Shown here one piece after another: positions 18,110 through 27,237 of a stretch of DNA of 64,000 nucleotides (positions within the stretch are counted from its first letter, which is position 1; each line of letters opens with the position of its first letter). The notes under the pieces were generated by a model. It was given only the letters and a program-made list of their open reading frames with translations, searched no databases and was not told the origin of the DNA. The position numbers and the translations under genes were made by a program. The stretch spans positions 1 through 64,000 of the forward strand of contig CAJQLB010000002.1 of NCBI GenBank assembly GCA_905479065.1. Direction: 5' to 3'. This DNA comes from an uncultured Flavobacteriaceae bacterium. GTDB lineage: Bacteria; Bacteroidota; Bacteroidia; Flavobacteriales; Flavobacteriaceae.

Positions 18110-18212
18110 CTTGATAATAAATACTACGCATTCACACATTTCGATAAGCATGTTGTTTGCCTTCCTTCATTAAAGATTTTAATGTAAAGAGGCTACTTTA
18201 GATTATATGTCT

Positions 18213-18220
18213 TACTTTTG
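18213..18220 (+). promoter_or_regulatory. Possible -7 element of the carH-like gene
   Basis: TACTTTTG lies 21 bases before the chosen ATG at 18242. No TTG is seen at the proper distance, so the promoter is weak or activated. Confidence 0.35.
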
Positions 18221-18241
18221 AATTAGATAAATTTTTTGTGT

Positions 18242-19144
18242 ATGGATAACATGAAGAGTGATTTCAGTATCAAGGATTTAGAGAACATCTCTGGAATTAA
18301 AGCACATACAATAAGAATTTGGGAAAAAAGATACAAACTTTTAGAACCAGAAAGGACAGAGACAAATATCAGACACTATGGCCTTAGAAGTCTCCAAAAA
18401 CTTTTAAACGTTGCTTTTCTTAATAGTAATGGTATTAAAATATCTAAAATAGTAAAACTTTCAAATGAGGAGGTTTCAGCACATGTCCGAGAAATAGCCT
18501 CCAGAGGAAACATTGAACATCATGCAATCAATGCATTTAAAATGTCCATGTTTCATTTCGATCAGGTCTTATTTTACAAAACCTACATGAATCTCCTTGA
18601 AAGATATACTTTTAGAGAAATCTTTTATGATATTTTCATTCCGTTATTGAATGAAATGGGACTTTTGTGGCAAACAAACACTATTTCACCAGCTCACGAG
18701 CATTTTATCTCTGTTCATATCAAACAGAAAATTTTATTAAATATTGAAAAACTACAAAGTTTAGAGCCTAAACCTGCTACTAGAACTTTTGTTTTATTTC
18801 TGCCTGAAAATGAGATTCATGACATCGGTTTACTTTTTGTAAATTATGAATTAAGAAGTCGGGGTTACCACACTATTTTTTTAGGTGAAAGTATTCCTAT
18901 GGAATCGCTAAGTGATGTGTTAGAATTTTTTAATGAAATCACTTTTATTTCTTATTTTACAGTAAAACCGATTGAAAGGGAAGATGTCTTAATTTATTTA
19001 GATAACTTTAAGCAGCTGCTTCTAAAAAAAGAATCTTCAAAACTCTGGTTATTGGGGCATAAATTAGGGCTTTTACAACCCAATGATTATCCAAAAGCAA
19101 CTTACGGATTTAATTCAATTGAAAATTTAGTTAAAGAATTGTAA
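18242..19144 (+). CDS. MerR-family regulator with B12-binding domain (CarH/LitR-like)
   Basis: A 300-residue regulator. Residues 8-75 form a MerR DNA-binding domain (FSIKDLENISGIKAHTIRIW, EKRYKLLEPERTETNIR). A helical domain follows with Trp143 and Glu153-His154, exactly the Wx9EH motif of CarH; then a Rossmann-type B12 domain with ExHxxG at Glu191-Gly196, whose His193 is the expected lower cobalt ligand. CarH proteins bind adenosylcobalamin, form DNA-bound tetramers in the dark and fall apart in light, which releases carotenoid genes. It sits 54 bases upstream of crtI on the same strand. Light control of the crt genes is inference. The ATG at 18242 was preferred to a TTG two codons earlier. 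Confidence 0.88.
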   Translation: MDNMKSDFSIKDLENISGIKAHTIRIWEKRYKLLEPERTETNIRHYGLRSLQKLLNVAFLNSNGIKISKIVKLSNEEVSAHVREIASRGNIEHHAINAFKMSMFHFDQVLFYKTYMNLLERYTFREIFYDIFIPLLNEMGLLWQTNTISPAHEHFISVHIKQKILLNIEKLQSLEPKPATRTFVLFLPENEIHDIGLLFVNYELRSRGYHTIFLGESIPMESLSDVLEFFNEITFISYFTVKPIEREDVLIYLDNFKQLLLKKESSKLWLLGHKLGLLQPNDYPKATYGFNSIENLVKEL

Positions 19145-19198
19145 AATTTAGTTTCATCTCTTTTTTTTGTTTAGATTTAAATTAAATTAATTAAACAA

Positions 19199-20701
19199 AT
19201 GAGTCAATCTATACATATAATAGGATCAGGTTTTTCATCCCTTGCCGCATCATGCTACCTCGCTAAAGCTGGTTACAACGTCACAATTTTTGAAAAAAAC
19301 AACACTATTGGAGGTCGTGCACGGCAATTAAAGCGAGATGGTTTTACATTTGATATTGGACCAACCTGGTATTGGATGCCCGATGTTTTTGAACGATTTT
19401 TTTCAGATTTCAATAAATCTCCAAATGATTATTACAGTTTAGAAAAACTAAATCCAGCTTACAGTGTTTATTTTGGACAAGATGACTTTATTTTAATAGA
19501 AGATTCATTACAAAAAATATGTAACGCTTTTGAAAGAGAGGAAGAAGGAAGTTCAGTACAGTTAATGAAATTTATAAACGAGGCTAAAAGCAATTATGAT
19601 ATCGCCATAAAGGATTTGGTTTACAATCCAGGAGTTTCACCTTTTGAATTAGTAACCCCAAAAACAATTGGTAAGCTGAATCAATTTTTTAGTACCATTA
19701 AAAAAGATGTTCGAAAACAATTTAAAAATAATCGATTAGCACAAATTCTAGAATTTCCTGTTCTTTTTCTTGGGGCAAAACCTAGTGACACACCTTCATT
19801 TTATAGTTTCATGAACTATGCAGATTTTGGTTTGGGAACTTTTCATCCAAAAAATGGTATGTATGAAGTCATTCTTGGTATTGAAACACTCGCAAAATCA
19901 CTCGGTGTGATTATTAAAACAGAATCACCGATAGAACAAATTTTAGTTGACCATAAAAATGAAGTAACAGGTGTTAAATCAAATAACTTAGAATATCCGT
20001 GTGATTATGTTTTAAGCGGTGCAGATTATCATCATACTGAAACACTACTCGATAAAAAACATAGACAATATTCTGAATCTTATTGGCAATCTAAAACTTT
20101 CGCTCCTTCATCATTACTGTTTTATGTTGGGTTTGATAAAAAATTAAAAAACGTAAATCACCACACGTTGTTTTTTGATGTCGATTTCGACACTCATGCA
20201 GAAAACATATACGACAATCCAGAATGGCCAGAAAATCCTCTCTTTTATGCAAGCTTTCCGAGTATCACAGATCAATCATCAGCACCAGAACATAAAGAAG
20301 CAGGTATTTTTTTAATTCCATTAGCACCTGGTCTCACTGATACATCAGAAATACGAGAAGAATATTTTGAAAAAATAATGACACGCTTCGAAGCGCTGAC
20401 AAGTCAAAAAGTTAAAAACGATATTCTCTTTAAGGAATCCTTTTGCGTTAATGATTTTGTAAAAGACTACAATTCATACAAAGGAAATGCTTATGGCATG
20501 GCAAATACACTATTTCAAACAGCCTTTTTAAGACCTAAATTAAAAAGTAAAAAAGTAAAAAAAATGTACTTTACTGGACAGTTAACTGTTCCTGGACCTG
20601 GGGTACCGCCTGCATTAATATCAGGAAAATTAGTTTCTGAACTAATAATTAAGGATATTGTAACCAATAAAACCAAGAATTCAACATTACAACCAGTTTA
20701 A
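19199..20701 (+). CDS. crtI: Phytoene desaturase (bacterial CrtI type)
   Basis: Introduces four double bonds into phytoene, giving lycopene, at the membrane with FAD. The 500-residue protein has the N-terminal dinucleotide fold (IHIIGSGFSSLAASCYLAKA, FEKNNTIGGRARQL), the substrate region FDIGPTWYWMPDVFERFF, and the C-terminal FAD motif YFTGQLTVPGPGVPPALISG. It is the first gene of a tight crtI-crtB-crtZ-crtY operon (gaps of 3, 7 and 13 bases). I see no canonical promoter in the 54 bases upstream, so it may be read from the regulator's promoter. Confidence 0.96.
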   Translation: MSQSIHIIGSGFSSLAASCYLAKAGYNVTIFEKNNTIGGRARQLKRDGFTFDIGPTWYWMPDVFERFFSDFNKSPNDYYSLEKLNPAYSVYFGQDDFILIEDSLQKICNAFEREEEGSSVQLMKFINEAKSNYDIAIKDLVYNPGVSPFELVTPKTIGKLNQFFSTIKKDVRKQFKNNRLAQILEFPVLFLGAKPSDTPSFYSFMNYADFGLGTFHPKNGMYEVILGIETLAKSLGVIIKTESPIEQILVDHKNEVTGVKSNNLEYPCDYVLSGADYHHTETLLDKKHRQYSESYWQSKTFAPSSLLFYVGFDKKLKNVNHHTLFFDVDFDTHAENIYDNPEWPENPLFYASFPSITDQSSAPEHKEAGIFLIPLAPGLTDTSEIREEYFEKIMTRFEALTSQKVKNDILFKESFCVNDFVKDYNSYKGNAYGMANTLFQTAFLRPKLKSKKVKKMYFTGQLTVPGPGVPPALISGKLVSELIIKDIVTNKTKNSTLQPV

Positions 20702-20704
20702 AAT

Positions 20705-21544
20705 ATGAAATACATTTTTGATAACGTGTCTTACGACTGTAGCAAGACTGTGACCAAAACATATAGCACTTCTTTTTCTCTAGCTACTAAAATGCTGAGC
20801 AAATCAATACGGCAGGATATCTACAATATCTATGGATTTGTCCGTTTTGCTGATGAAATTGTTGACTCATTTCATGATTTCGACAAAAATGAATTGTTTA
20901 ACAAATTTGAAGATGATTTAAAATTAGCCATTCAAAATAAAATTAGTTTGAATCCTATTTTAAATGCGTTTCAATATACATTTCACAAATACAAAATAGA
21001 CATTTCTTTAGTAGATGCTTTTATGAAATCCATGCGGATGGATTTACATAAATCAGAATACCTAACAAATGAGGAGTACAAGGCCTATATTTATGGATCA
21101 GCTGACGTCGTTGGCCTGATGTGTTTGAAGGTTTTTGTAAATGGAAATCAAAAAAAGTACGATGATTTGCAAGAGACTGCGATGTCACTAGGTTCCGCAT
21201 TTCAAAAGGTGAACTTTTTACGAGATTTAAAAGCAGATTTTGAGGGGTTGAATAGAACTTATTTTCCCAATACAGATCTTGCAAACCTTGATGAGCTCGC
21301 AAAACAGAACATTATAAATGACATAGAAAGTGACTTTGGCAAGGGGCTTGAAGGTATCAGAAAATTACCGATGGAAGCTAAATTTGGTGTTTTTATGGCT
21401 TATAGATACTACAGCCAATTATTAAAAAAGTTAAAACGCACGCCAGCTTTAGAGATTAAAAGTGCCCGAATTAGAGTACCAAACTATAAAAAAATTGAAC
21501 TTCTAACCAGAAGCTATGTCAAATTTCAACTTAATCTTTTGTAA
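20705..21544 (+). CDS. crtB: Phytoene synthase
   Basis: Condenses two geranylgeranyl diphosphates to phytoene, the first committed carotenoid step. The 279-residue protein has the first Asp-rich motif in YGFVRFADEIVDSFHD and the second in FQKVNFLRDLKADFEGL, which hold the magnesium-diphosphate substrates. It also shows TYSTSFSLATKML and the late YRYYSQLLKKL helix. It begins three bases after crtI. The substrate-making gene (crtE) is not in the window. Confidence 0.96.
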   Translation: MKYIFDNVSYDCSKTVTKTYSTSFSLATKMLSKSIRQDIYNIYGFVRFADEIVDSFHDFDKNELFNKFEDDLKLAIQNKISLNPILNAFQYTFHKYKIDISLVDAFMKSMRMDLHKSEYLTNEEYKAYIYGSADVVGLMCLKVFVNGNQKKYDDLQETAMSLGSAFQKVNFLRDLKADFEGLNRTYFPNTDLANLDELAKQNIINDIESDFGKGLEGIRKLPMEAKFGVFMAYRYYSQLLKKLKRTPALEIKSARIRVPNYKKIELLTRSYVKFQLNLL

Positions 21545-21551
21545 TTAATTT

Positions 21552-22001
21552 ATGCATACAGTTTATTGGATATTAATATTTCTAGGCACCTTTTCGATGA
21601 TGGAGTTTATGGCATGGTTTACGCACAAATTTATCATGCATGGCTTTTTGTGGCACTTACACAAAGACCATCACCAAAAAGATCACGATAACTGGTTTGA
21701 AAGAAATGACTTTTTCTTTCTGTTTTATGCCGTTGTTAGCATGACTTGTTTCTATTTAGCGAGTTATGAATTAATTTGGTTTTTCTTACCTATTGGACTA
21801 GGTATTCTTGCATACGGTATTGCCTATTTTACAGTCCATGACATATTTATTCACCAACGTTTTAAAATGTTTAGAAAAGCCAATAATTGGTATGCTAAAG
21901 GTGTAAGACGAGCCCATAAAATTCACCACAAACACAGAGGTAAAGAAAAAAGTGAAAATTTTGGAATGCTAGTGGTCCCATTTAAGTATTTCAAAAAATA
22001 A
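21552..22001 (+). CDS. crtZ: Beta-carotene 3-hydroxylase (CrtZ type)
   Basis: A 149-residue integral membrane di-iron hydroxylase that adds 3-hydroxyls to beta-carotene rings, giving cryptoxanthin and zeaxanthin. All His clusters are present: HKFIMHG, HLHKDHHQKDH, HDIFIHQRF and RAHKIHHKHRG, among membrane helices. It has the length of bacterial CrtZ. It lies between crtB and crtY, so zeaxanthin is the expected product. Confidence 0.95.
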   Translation: MHTVYWILIFLGTFSMMEFMAWFTHKFIMHGFLWHLHKDHHQKDHDNWFERNDFFFLFYAVVSMTCFYLASYELIWFFLPIGLGILAYGIAYFTVHDIFIHQRFKMFRKANNWYAKGVRRAHKIHHKHRGKEKSENFGMLVVPFKYFKK

Positions 22002-22014
22002 ATCTTTAAATTTT

Positions 22015-23160
22015 ATGAACCACTCCCACTTCGATTATGTCATTGTAGGAAATGGGCTTGCAGGTTTACAATTAGCTTTAAAACTGGCGTCTGATTCATA
22101 TTTTGATGGAGTTAAAATTGCATTAATTGACCCATTATCAAAAACCAAAAATGATAAAACATGGAGCTTTTGGGAAAAACATTCAACACCTTGGGATAAC
22201 CTTACTGAAAAAGAATGGCCACAAGCATCCTTTATTACAAAAAGTAAAGAAATAAGCTTAAACCTTCATCCATATCGCTACAAAACAATTCGCTCCATCG
22301 ACTTTTACAAGTTCTCAAGATCAGTACTCAGTCAAAAAAGTAATGTGATGTTTATTACAGATACAGTTACATCAATACAAGAAACTATTGATCTTGTGCA
22401 AATTACTACCAAAAGCGAAACATATACCTCAGCACATGTTTTTGATAGTAGAGTTCCAGATTCATTTAATAATTTAGAGAACAAATCTATTCGCCTCACA
22501 CAGCATTTTAAAGGTTATGTTATTGACGTGAGTTCAAATGTTTTTAACGATAATAACCTCGTGATGATGGATTATCGACTTAAAGATGGCGGGCAAACGA
22601 CCTTTATGTATGTCCTGCCATTTTCAAAAAGAAAAGCACTTATTGAGTTTACCTATTTTACAGAACAACTTGTTGAAGAATCGGTTTACGATACATTCAT
22701 TAAAACCTATATTAAGGACTATTTAAAGATAGATAAATATCATATCACAGAAACCGAAACTGGACAAATACCTATGTCTACGTTTCGCTTTGAAAAATTC
22801 AATACCTCAAAAATCACCAAAATAGGAACAGGTGGTGGTTGGGTAAAAGCGTCAACTGGTTACTCATTTAAACATACTGAGAAAAAGGTGACACAAATTA
22901 TCAACAATATAAAATTAAACAGAATACCCTCCTTCAAATTATTCAAGAGTAAATATAAATTTTATGATAAGGTCTTTCTTAAAGTATTAAAAGATGAAAA
23001 TTCGAAAGGCGAATGGGTGTTTCAACAACTTTACAGTAAAAATTCAATACAATCGATTTTTAGATTTCTTGATGAAGAGTCAACGCTGATTGATGAGCTT
23101 AAAATTATGTGGTCCTTATTATCATGGCGATTTTTAAAAGCCTTTTTTAAGACGCTGTAA
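22015..23160 (+). CDS. crtY: Lycopene beta-cyclase (CrtY type)
   Basis: Turns the ends of lycopene into beta rings. The 381-residue protein has the N-terminal FAD-binding fold (FDYVIVGNGLAGLQLALKLA), the conserved DKTWSFWEKHSTPWDNL, a middle strand DSRVPDSFNN and the C-terminal GTGGGWVKASTGYSFKHTE. It closes the crt operon and its last 14 bases overlap the 3' end of the convergent thioredoxin gene. Confidence 0.94.
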   Translation: MNHSHFDYVIVGNGLAGLQLALKLASDSYFDGVKIALIDPLSKTKNDKTWSFWEKHSTPWDNLTEKEWPQASFITKSKEISLNLHPYRYKTIRSIDFYKFSRSVLSQKSNVMFITDTVTSIQETIDLVQITTKSETYTSAHVFDSRVPDSFNNLENKSIRLTQHFKGYVIDVSSNVFNDNNLVMMDYRLKDGGQTTFMYVLPFSKRKALIEFTYFTEQLVEESVYDTFIKTYIKDYLKIDKYHITETETGQIPMSTFRFEKFNTSKITKIGTGGGWVKASTGYSFKHTEKKVTQIINNIKLNRIPSFKLFKSKYKFYDKVFLKVLKDENSKGEWVFQQLYSKNSIQSIFRFLDEESTLIDELKIMWSLLSWRFLKAFFKTL

Positions 23161-23713
23161 GTAATTTATCCAGTTGTTCTCGTACGCTACTAGAGTTCCA
23201 ATTAGCCGCTCCGTGCTTATCAATTACAATACGTCCTTGCTTATCAATTATGTAAGTTCTAGGAATACTTTTTGTTGTGAAATAAGAGGGGTATTGTGTA
23301 AGTGGAGTAAAAACCTTGATATTATAGCCATTGCGCTTTAAAAATTTTTGAATCGCTTTGGGTGATTCGTCAGAGACTAGAATAAAATCAACCTTTTTGC
23401 CGTAATCATCATATAAATTTTGAATCCCTTGAAACTCAGCAATACAGGGCGGACACCACGTTGCCCACAAATTAACAATAACAACACGATTTTTAGTATT
23501 GCTAAAATCAAATTCATTTCCATCTAAATCTTTTAATTTCCAAGGTTCATAGGAAATTTCTTTTTGTTCTTTGGGATTAATTACAGACGGTGAAAATAAC
23601 GACACTACAGAATGAAAAGCTATTTGTATTGGTTGTCTTGTCTGTGGCACGATCATTAAGACTACTAAAATCAAAAATAAAATATCTCCTTTTTTTATTT
23701 TTCTGAAATTCAT
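23147..23713 (-). CDS. TlpA-like membrane-anchored thioredoxin
   Basis: A 188-residue protein with one N-terminal membrane anchor (KGDILFLILVVLMIVPQTRQP) and a periplasmic thioredoxin domain with active site WATWCPPC, preceded by the strand RVVIVNLW and followed by the cis-Pro region IPRTYIID. TlpA/ResA-like proteins reduce periplasmic disulfides, for example in cytochrome c maturation. No such partner genes are adjacent. It lies downstream of aconitase on the same strand but after a terminator, and its 3' end overlaps crtY. Confidence 0.9.
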   Translation of the reverse strand: MNFRKIKKGDILFLILVVLMIVPQTRQPIQIAFHSVVSLFSPSVINPKEQKEISYEPWKLKDLDGNEFDFSNTKNRVVIVNLWATWCPPCIAEFQGIQNLYDDYGKKVDFILVSDESPKAIQKFLKRNGYNIKVFTPLTQYPSYFTTKSIPRTYIIDKQGRIVIDKHGAANWNSSSVREQLDKLLTAS

Positions 23714-23771
23714 TTACGTCGAAATAAACAATTAAATTAATTATAACTATAGTTTTTTATATTCATACCAT

Positions 23772-23802
23772 AAAAAACTCCTAAATTCATAAGGAGTTTT
23801 TT
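23772..23802 (-). terminator. Terminator after aconitase
   Basis: AAAAAACTCCT, nine-base loop, AGGAGTTTTTT. It lies 24 bases after the aconitase stop on the minus strand and reads equally well on either strand. Confidence 0.85.
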
Positions 23803-23825
23803 CAGTACAGTCATATCATAAAAGG

Positions 23826-26090
23826 TTAGTTCTGCTTTTTAATAAGGTTCAAGGCAGAGCCTTCTTTATACCAATCAATTTGAGATTGGTTGTAAGTATG
23901 GTTGGTAAGAATTACATCCCTACTCCCATCTAAGTGAACAAACTCGATACTCAGTGGCTTTCCAGGTGCAAAGTCAGACAAATCTAAAAAATTGACAGTA
24001 TCATCTTCCTGAATAAGGTTATAATCGTTTTCATTATTAAATGTTAGACCGAGCATCCCTTGTTTTTTTAAATTTGTTTCATGGATACGGGCAAAAGATT
24101 TCACGATCACTGCAGCAACGCCCAAGTGACGAGGTTCCATAGCCGCATGCTCACGTGAAGATCCTTCACCATAATTATGATCACCTACGACTATCGATTT
24201 TATATCATTTGCTTTATAAGCTCTTGCCGTTTCTGGAACAGCCCCATACTCGCCTGTTAATTGATTTTTAACAAAATTGGTTTTTTTATTAAATGCATTA
24301 ACGGCTCCAATTAAACAATTATTAGAAATATTATCTAGATGACCACGATATCTTAACCATGGACCTGCCATTGATATATGATCTGTTGTACATTTTCCAA
24401 ATGCTTTGATTAACAATTTTGCCTCAGAAATATCATCACCAATAGGCTCGAAAGGCGTCAATAACTCTAAACGTTCTGAATTTGGATTTACATCAACACT
24501 AATTCGGCTTCCATCATCTACTGGTGCTAAATAGCCATTATCATCAACTTCAAAACCTTTTGGAGGCAGCTCCCACCCTGTTGGCTCGTCAAGCATCACT
24601 CTCTCACCTTTATCATTTATTAATGAATCTGTCAAGGGATTAAAATCTAATCGTCCTGATATGGCTATGGCAGCCGTTATTTCTGGCGACGCTACAAAGG
24701 CATGTGTATTTGGGTTACCATCGGCTCGTTTTGCAAAATTTCTATTGAAAGAATGAACGATACTATTTTTTGGCGCATTCTTGGCATCTTCATACCTAGC
24801 CCATTGACCGATACAAGGTCCACAGGCATTCGTAAATATTTTGGCATCTAATTTTTGAAATATGTCTATAATCCCATCGCGCTCTGCAGTATAGCGAACT
24901 TGCTCTGAACCCGGATTAATTCCCAAATCAGATTTCATACTTATTCCCTTATCCAATGCTTGTTGTGCAACAGATGATGCTCGTGATAAATCTTCATATG
25001 AAGAGTTAGTACACGACCCAATTAATCCCCATTCAACTTTTAATGGCCAATCATTAGACTTGGCTTTTTCACTCATATCTGAACCAACTGACGTCGATAA
25101 ATCTGGAGTAAAAGGTCCATTCAAAGCTGGTCCTAGATCTGATAAATTAATATCTATCACCTGATCAAAATACAATTCAGGATTTTCATAAACCTCCTTA
25201 TCTCCTGTTAAGTATGTTTTCACATCGTTAGCAGCGTCAGCGACATCTGACCTGTCTGTTGCTCTTAAATAACGTTCCATGGAATCATCGTAACCAAAGG
25301 TTGATGTGGTCGCTCCTATTTCAGCTCCCATGTTGCAAATAGTCCCTTTTCCAGTACAAGAAATACCTTGTGCTCCAGGACCAAAATATTCAACGACAGC
25401 GCCAGTTCCTCCTTTAACAGTCAAAATTTCTGCTACTTTCAATATGACATCTTTCGGAGCAGTCCACCCAGAAAGTTTTCCAGTTAAACGAATACCTATT
25501 AATTTTGGAAATTTTAACTCCCACGGCATACCTGCCATAACATCCACTGCATCAGCACCTCCAACTCCAATCGCTATCATTCCTAAACCACCTGCATTAA
25601 CAGTATGCGAATCGGTACCAATCATCATTCCTCCAGGAAACGCATAATTCTCAAGAACTACTTGATGAATAATTCCAGCTCCTGGTTTCCAAAATCCAAT
25701 TCCATATTTATTTGAAACAGACTCTAAGAAATTAAAAACTTCATTGCTCGTATTTAAGGCATTTTGAAGATCACTTGTTGCTCCATTTTTAGCCTGAATT
25801 AAGTGATCGCAATGCACTGTAGTAGGAACAGCAACCCTAGGTTTTCCAGCTTGCATAAACTGTAACAACGCCATTTGGGCTGTTGCATCTTGACATGCGA
25901 CTCTATCCGGAGCAAAATCAACATAATCTTCACCTCTGGTAAAGGGTTTTGTTGAAATCTCATCCCATAAATGAGTGTAAAGTATTTTTTCTGAAAGTGT
26001 TAATGGTTTTCCAACGACCTCACGCGCCTTATCAACGTGATTTGTCATTCGTGAATACACTTTTTTTATCATGTCAATATCGAACGCCAT
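23826..26090 (-). CDS. acn: Aconitate hydratase (mitochondrial-type)
   Basis: Isomerizes citrate to isocitrate in the TCA cycle with a [4Fe-4S] cluster. The 754-residue protein carries the cluster cysteines in [14 protein letters not shown] and [16 protein letters not shown]. Other visible family regions are [20 protein letters not shown] near the start, [20 protein letters not shown], and the swivel-domain motifs [20 protein letters not shown] and [18 protein letters not shown]. The length is that of the mitochondrial-like branch, shorter than AcnA/IRP1. A CAAAAATA at 26130-26137 reads on the minus strand as a possible TATTTTTG -7 element. Confidence 0.96.
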   Translation of the reverse strand: MAFDIDMIKKVYSRMTNHVDKAREVVGKPLTLSEKILYTHLWDEISTKPFTRGEDYVDFAPDRVACQDATAQMALLQFMQAGKPRVAVPTTVHCDHLIQAKNGATSDLQNALNTSNEVFNFLESVSNKYGIGFWKPGAGIIHQVVLENYAFPGGMMIGTDSHTVNAGGLGMIAIGVGGADAVDVMAGMPWELKFPKLIGIRLTGKLSGWTAPKDVILKVAEILTVKGGTGAVVEYFGPGAQGISCTGKGTICNMGAEIGATTSTFGYDDSMERYLRATDRSDVADAANDVKTYLTGDKEVYENPELYFDQVIDINLSDLGPALNGPFTPDLSTSVGSDMSEKAKSNDWPLKVEWGLIGSCTNSSYEDLSRASSVAQQALDKGISMKSDLGINPGSEQVRYTAERDGIIDIFQKLDAKIFTNACGPCIGQWARYEDAKNAPKNSIVHSFNRNFAKRADGNPNTHAFVASPEITAAIAISGRLDFNPLTDSLINDKGERVMLDEPTGWELPPKGFEVDDNGYLAPVDDGSRISVDVNPNSERLELLTPFEPIGDDISEAKLLIKAFGKCTTDHISMAGPWLRYRGHLDNISNNCLIGAVNAFNKKTNFVKNQLTGEYGAVPETARAYKANDIKSIVVGDHNYGEGSSREHAAMEPRHLGVAAVIVKSFARIHETNLKKQGMLGLTFNNENDYNLIQEDDTVNFLDLSDFAPGKPLSIEFVHLDGSRDVILTNHTYNQSQIDWYKEGSALNLIKKQN

Positions 26091-26278
26091 AGGTGTAAAT
26101 TTTGATGTTTGTTGCTTTTTTTAATCAGGCAAAAATACAAAAAATTACCAAAAATTGGATGATTATATCAATACACTGAGACAAGGTTATGTGTTTTATT
26201 AAAAAAGCACAACATGTCGCCTTTTTTTATATAATTCTAATTATTAAGATACAAAATAGATAAAGTAATAATGGAACG

Positions 26279-27232
26279 CTAAAACAAACTTTTAATAATG
26301 TCTTCATCAGAAATACCTTCGGCTTCAGCTTTATAATTTTTGATAATTCTATGCCGTAAAATACCATTGGCAACCGCTTGAACATTGTCTATGTCTGGAG
26401 AGAATTTTCCTTGGATGGCAGCGTGAGTTTTTGCTGCTAAAATTAAATTTTGTGATGCTCTTGGCCCTGCTCCCCAATCAATAAATTGTTTTACTAAACT
26501 CGGAGCGGAATCATTATTCGGTCGTGTTTTAGCAACCAACCCAACAGCATATTCGATGACATTATCAGCAACAGGTATGCGTCTTATCGTCTGTTGATAC
26601 GCTGATATTTCTGACGCCGTGAACAAAGAGTTGATTTCTATTTTACTATCTGAAGTGGTTGCTTTTACAACATCTATCTCTTCTTGAAAAGAAGGGTACT
26701 CTAAGTTTATAGCGAACATAAATCTATCTAATTGCGCTTCTGGCAACGGATAGGTACCTTCTTGCTCAATCGGATTTTGAGTCGCTAAAACAAAATAAGG
26801 AAGATCTAGTTTATAATGATGACCAGCGATTGTTACCGCTTGCTCTTGCATTGCCTCTAGTAATGCAGCTTGTGTTTTTGGTGGCGTTCTGTTTATTTCA
26901 TCAGCTAAAATAATGTTTGCAAAAATAGGGCCCTTAATGAATTTAAACTGTCGATTTTCATCTAAAATCTCACTCCCCAAAATATCACTTGGCATCAAAT
27001 CTGGTGTAAACTGAATGCGTTTAAAGTCTAATCCTAAAGCACTGGCAATTGTATTTACCATTAATGTTTTCGCCAAACCAGGAACACCAATTAGGAGCGC
27101 ATGCCCTCCTGAAAAAATTGATATTAAAATTTGATTTACCACATCATCTTGACCAATAATGACTTTGGCTATCTCGGATTTCAGTTCTTTATATTTTGTA
27201 ACAAAGCCTTGAATTGCAACGACATCAGACAT
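26279..27232 (-). CDS. MoxR-family AAA+ ATPase
   Basis: A 317-residue ATPase of the MoxR group, which acts as a chaperone that matures or inserts metal cofactors together with VWA-domain proteins. It shows Walker A (IGVPGLAKTLMVNTIA), Walker B with the family signature (IILADEINRTPPKTQAALLE), sensor 1 (YFVLATQNPIEQEGTYPLPE) and sensor 2 (DWGAGPRASQNLI). It begins five bases after the stop of the SurA-like gene, so it ends that operon. The usual bat/VWA partners are not next to it: aconitase follows. The ATG at 27232 is preferred to an upstream non-ATG start inside the previous gene. Confidence 0.93.
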   Translation of the reverse strand: MSDVVAIQGFVTKYKELKSEIAKVIIGQDDVVNQILISIFSGGHALLIGVPGLAKTLMVNTIASALGLDFKRIQFTPDLMPSDILGSEILDENRQFKFIKGPIFANIILADEINRTPPKTQAALLEAMQEQAVTIAGHHYKLDLPYFVLATQNPIEQEGTYPLPEAQLDRFMFAINLEYPSFQEEIDVVKATTSDSKIEINSLFTASEISAYQQTIRRIPVADNVIEYAVGLVAKTRPNNDSAPSLVKQFIDWGAGPRASQNLILAAKTHAAIQGKFSPDIDNVQAVANGILRHRIIKNYKAEAEGISDEDIIKSLF

Positions 27233-27237
27233 AAATT

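Noticed and set aside
18110-18241. Cobalamin riboswitch ahead of the B12-binding regulator
   Set aside because: The region is only 132 bases and lacks the B12-box sequence.
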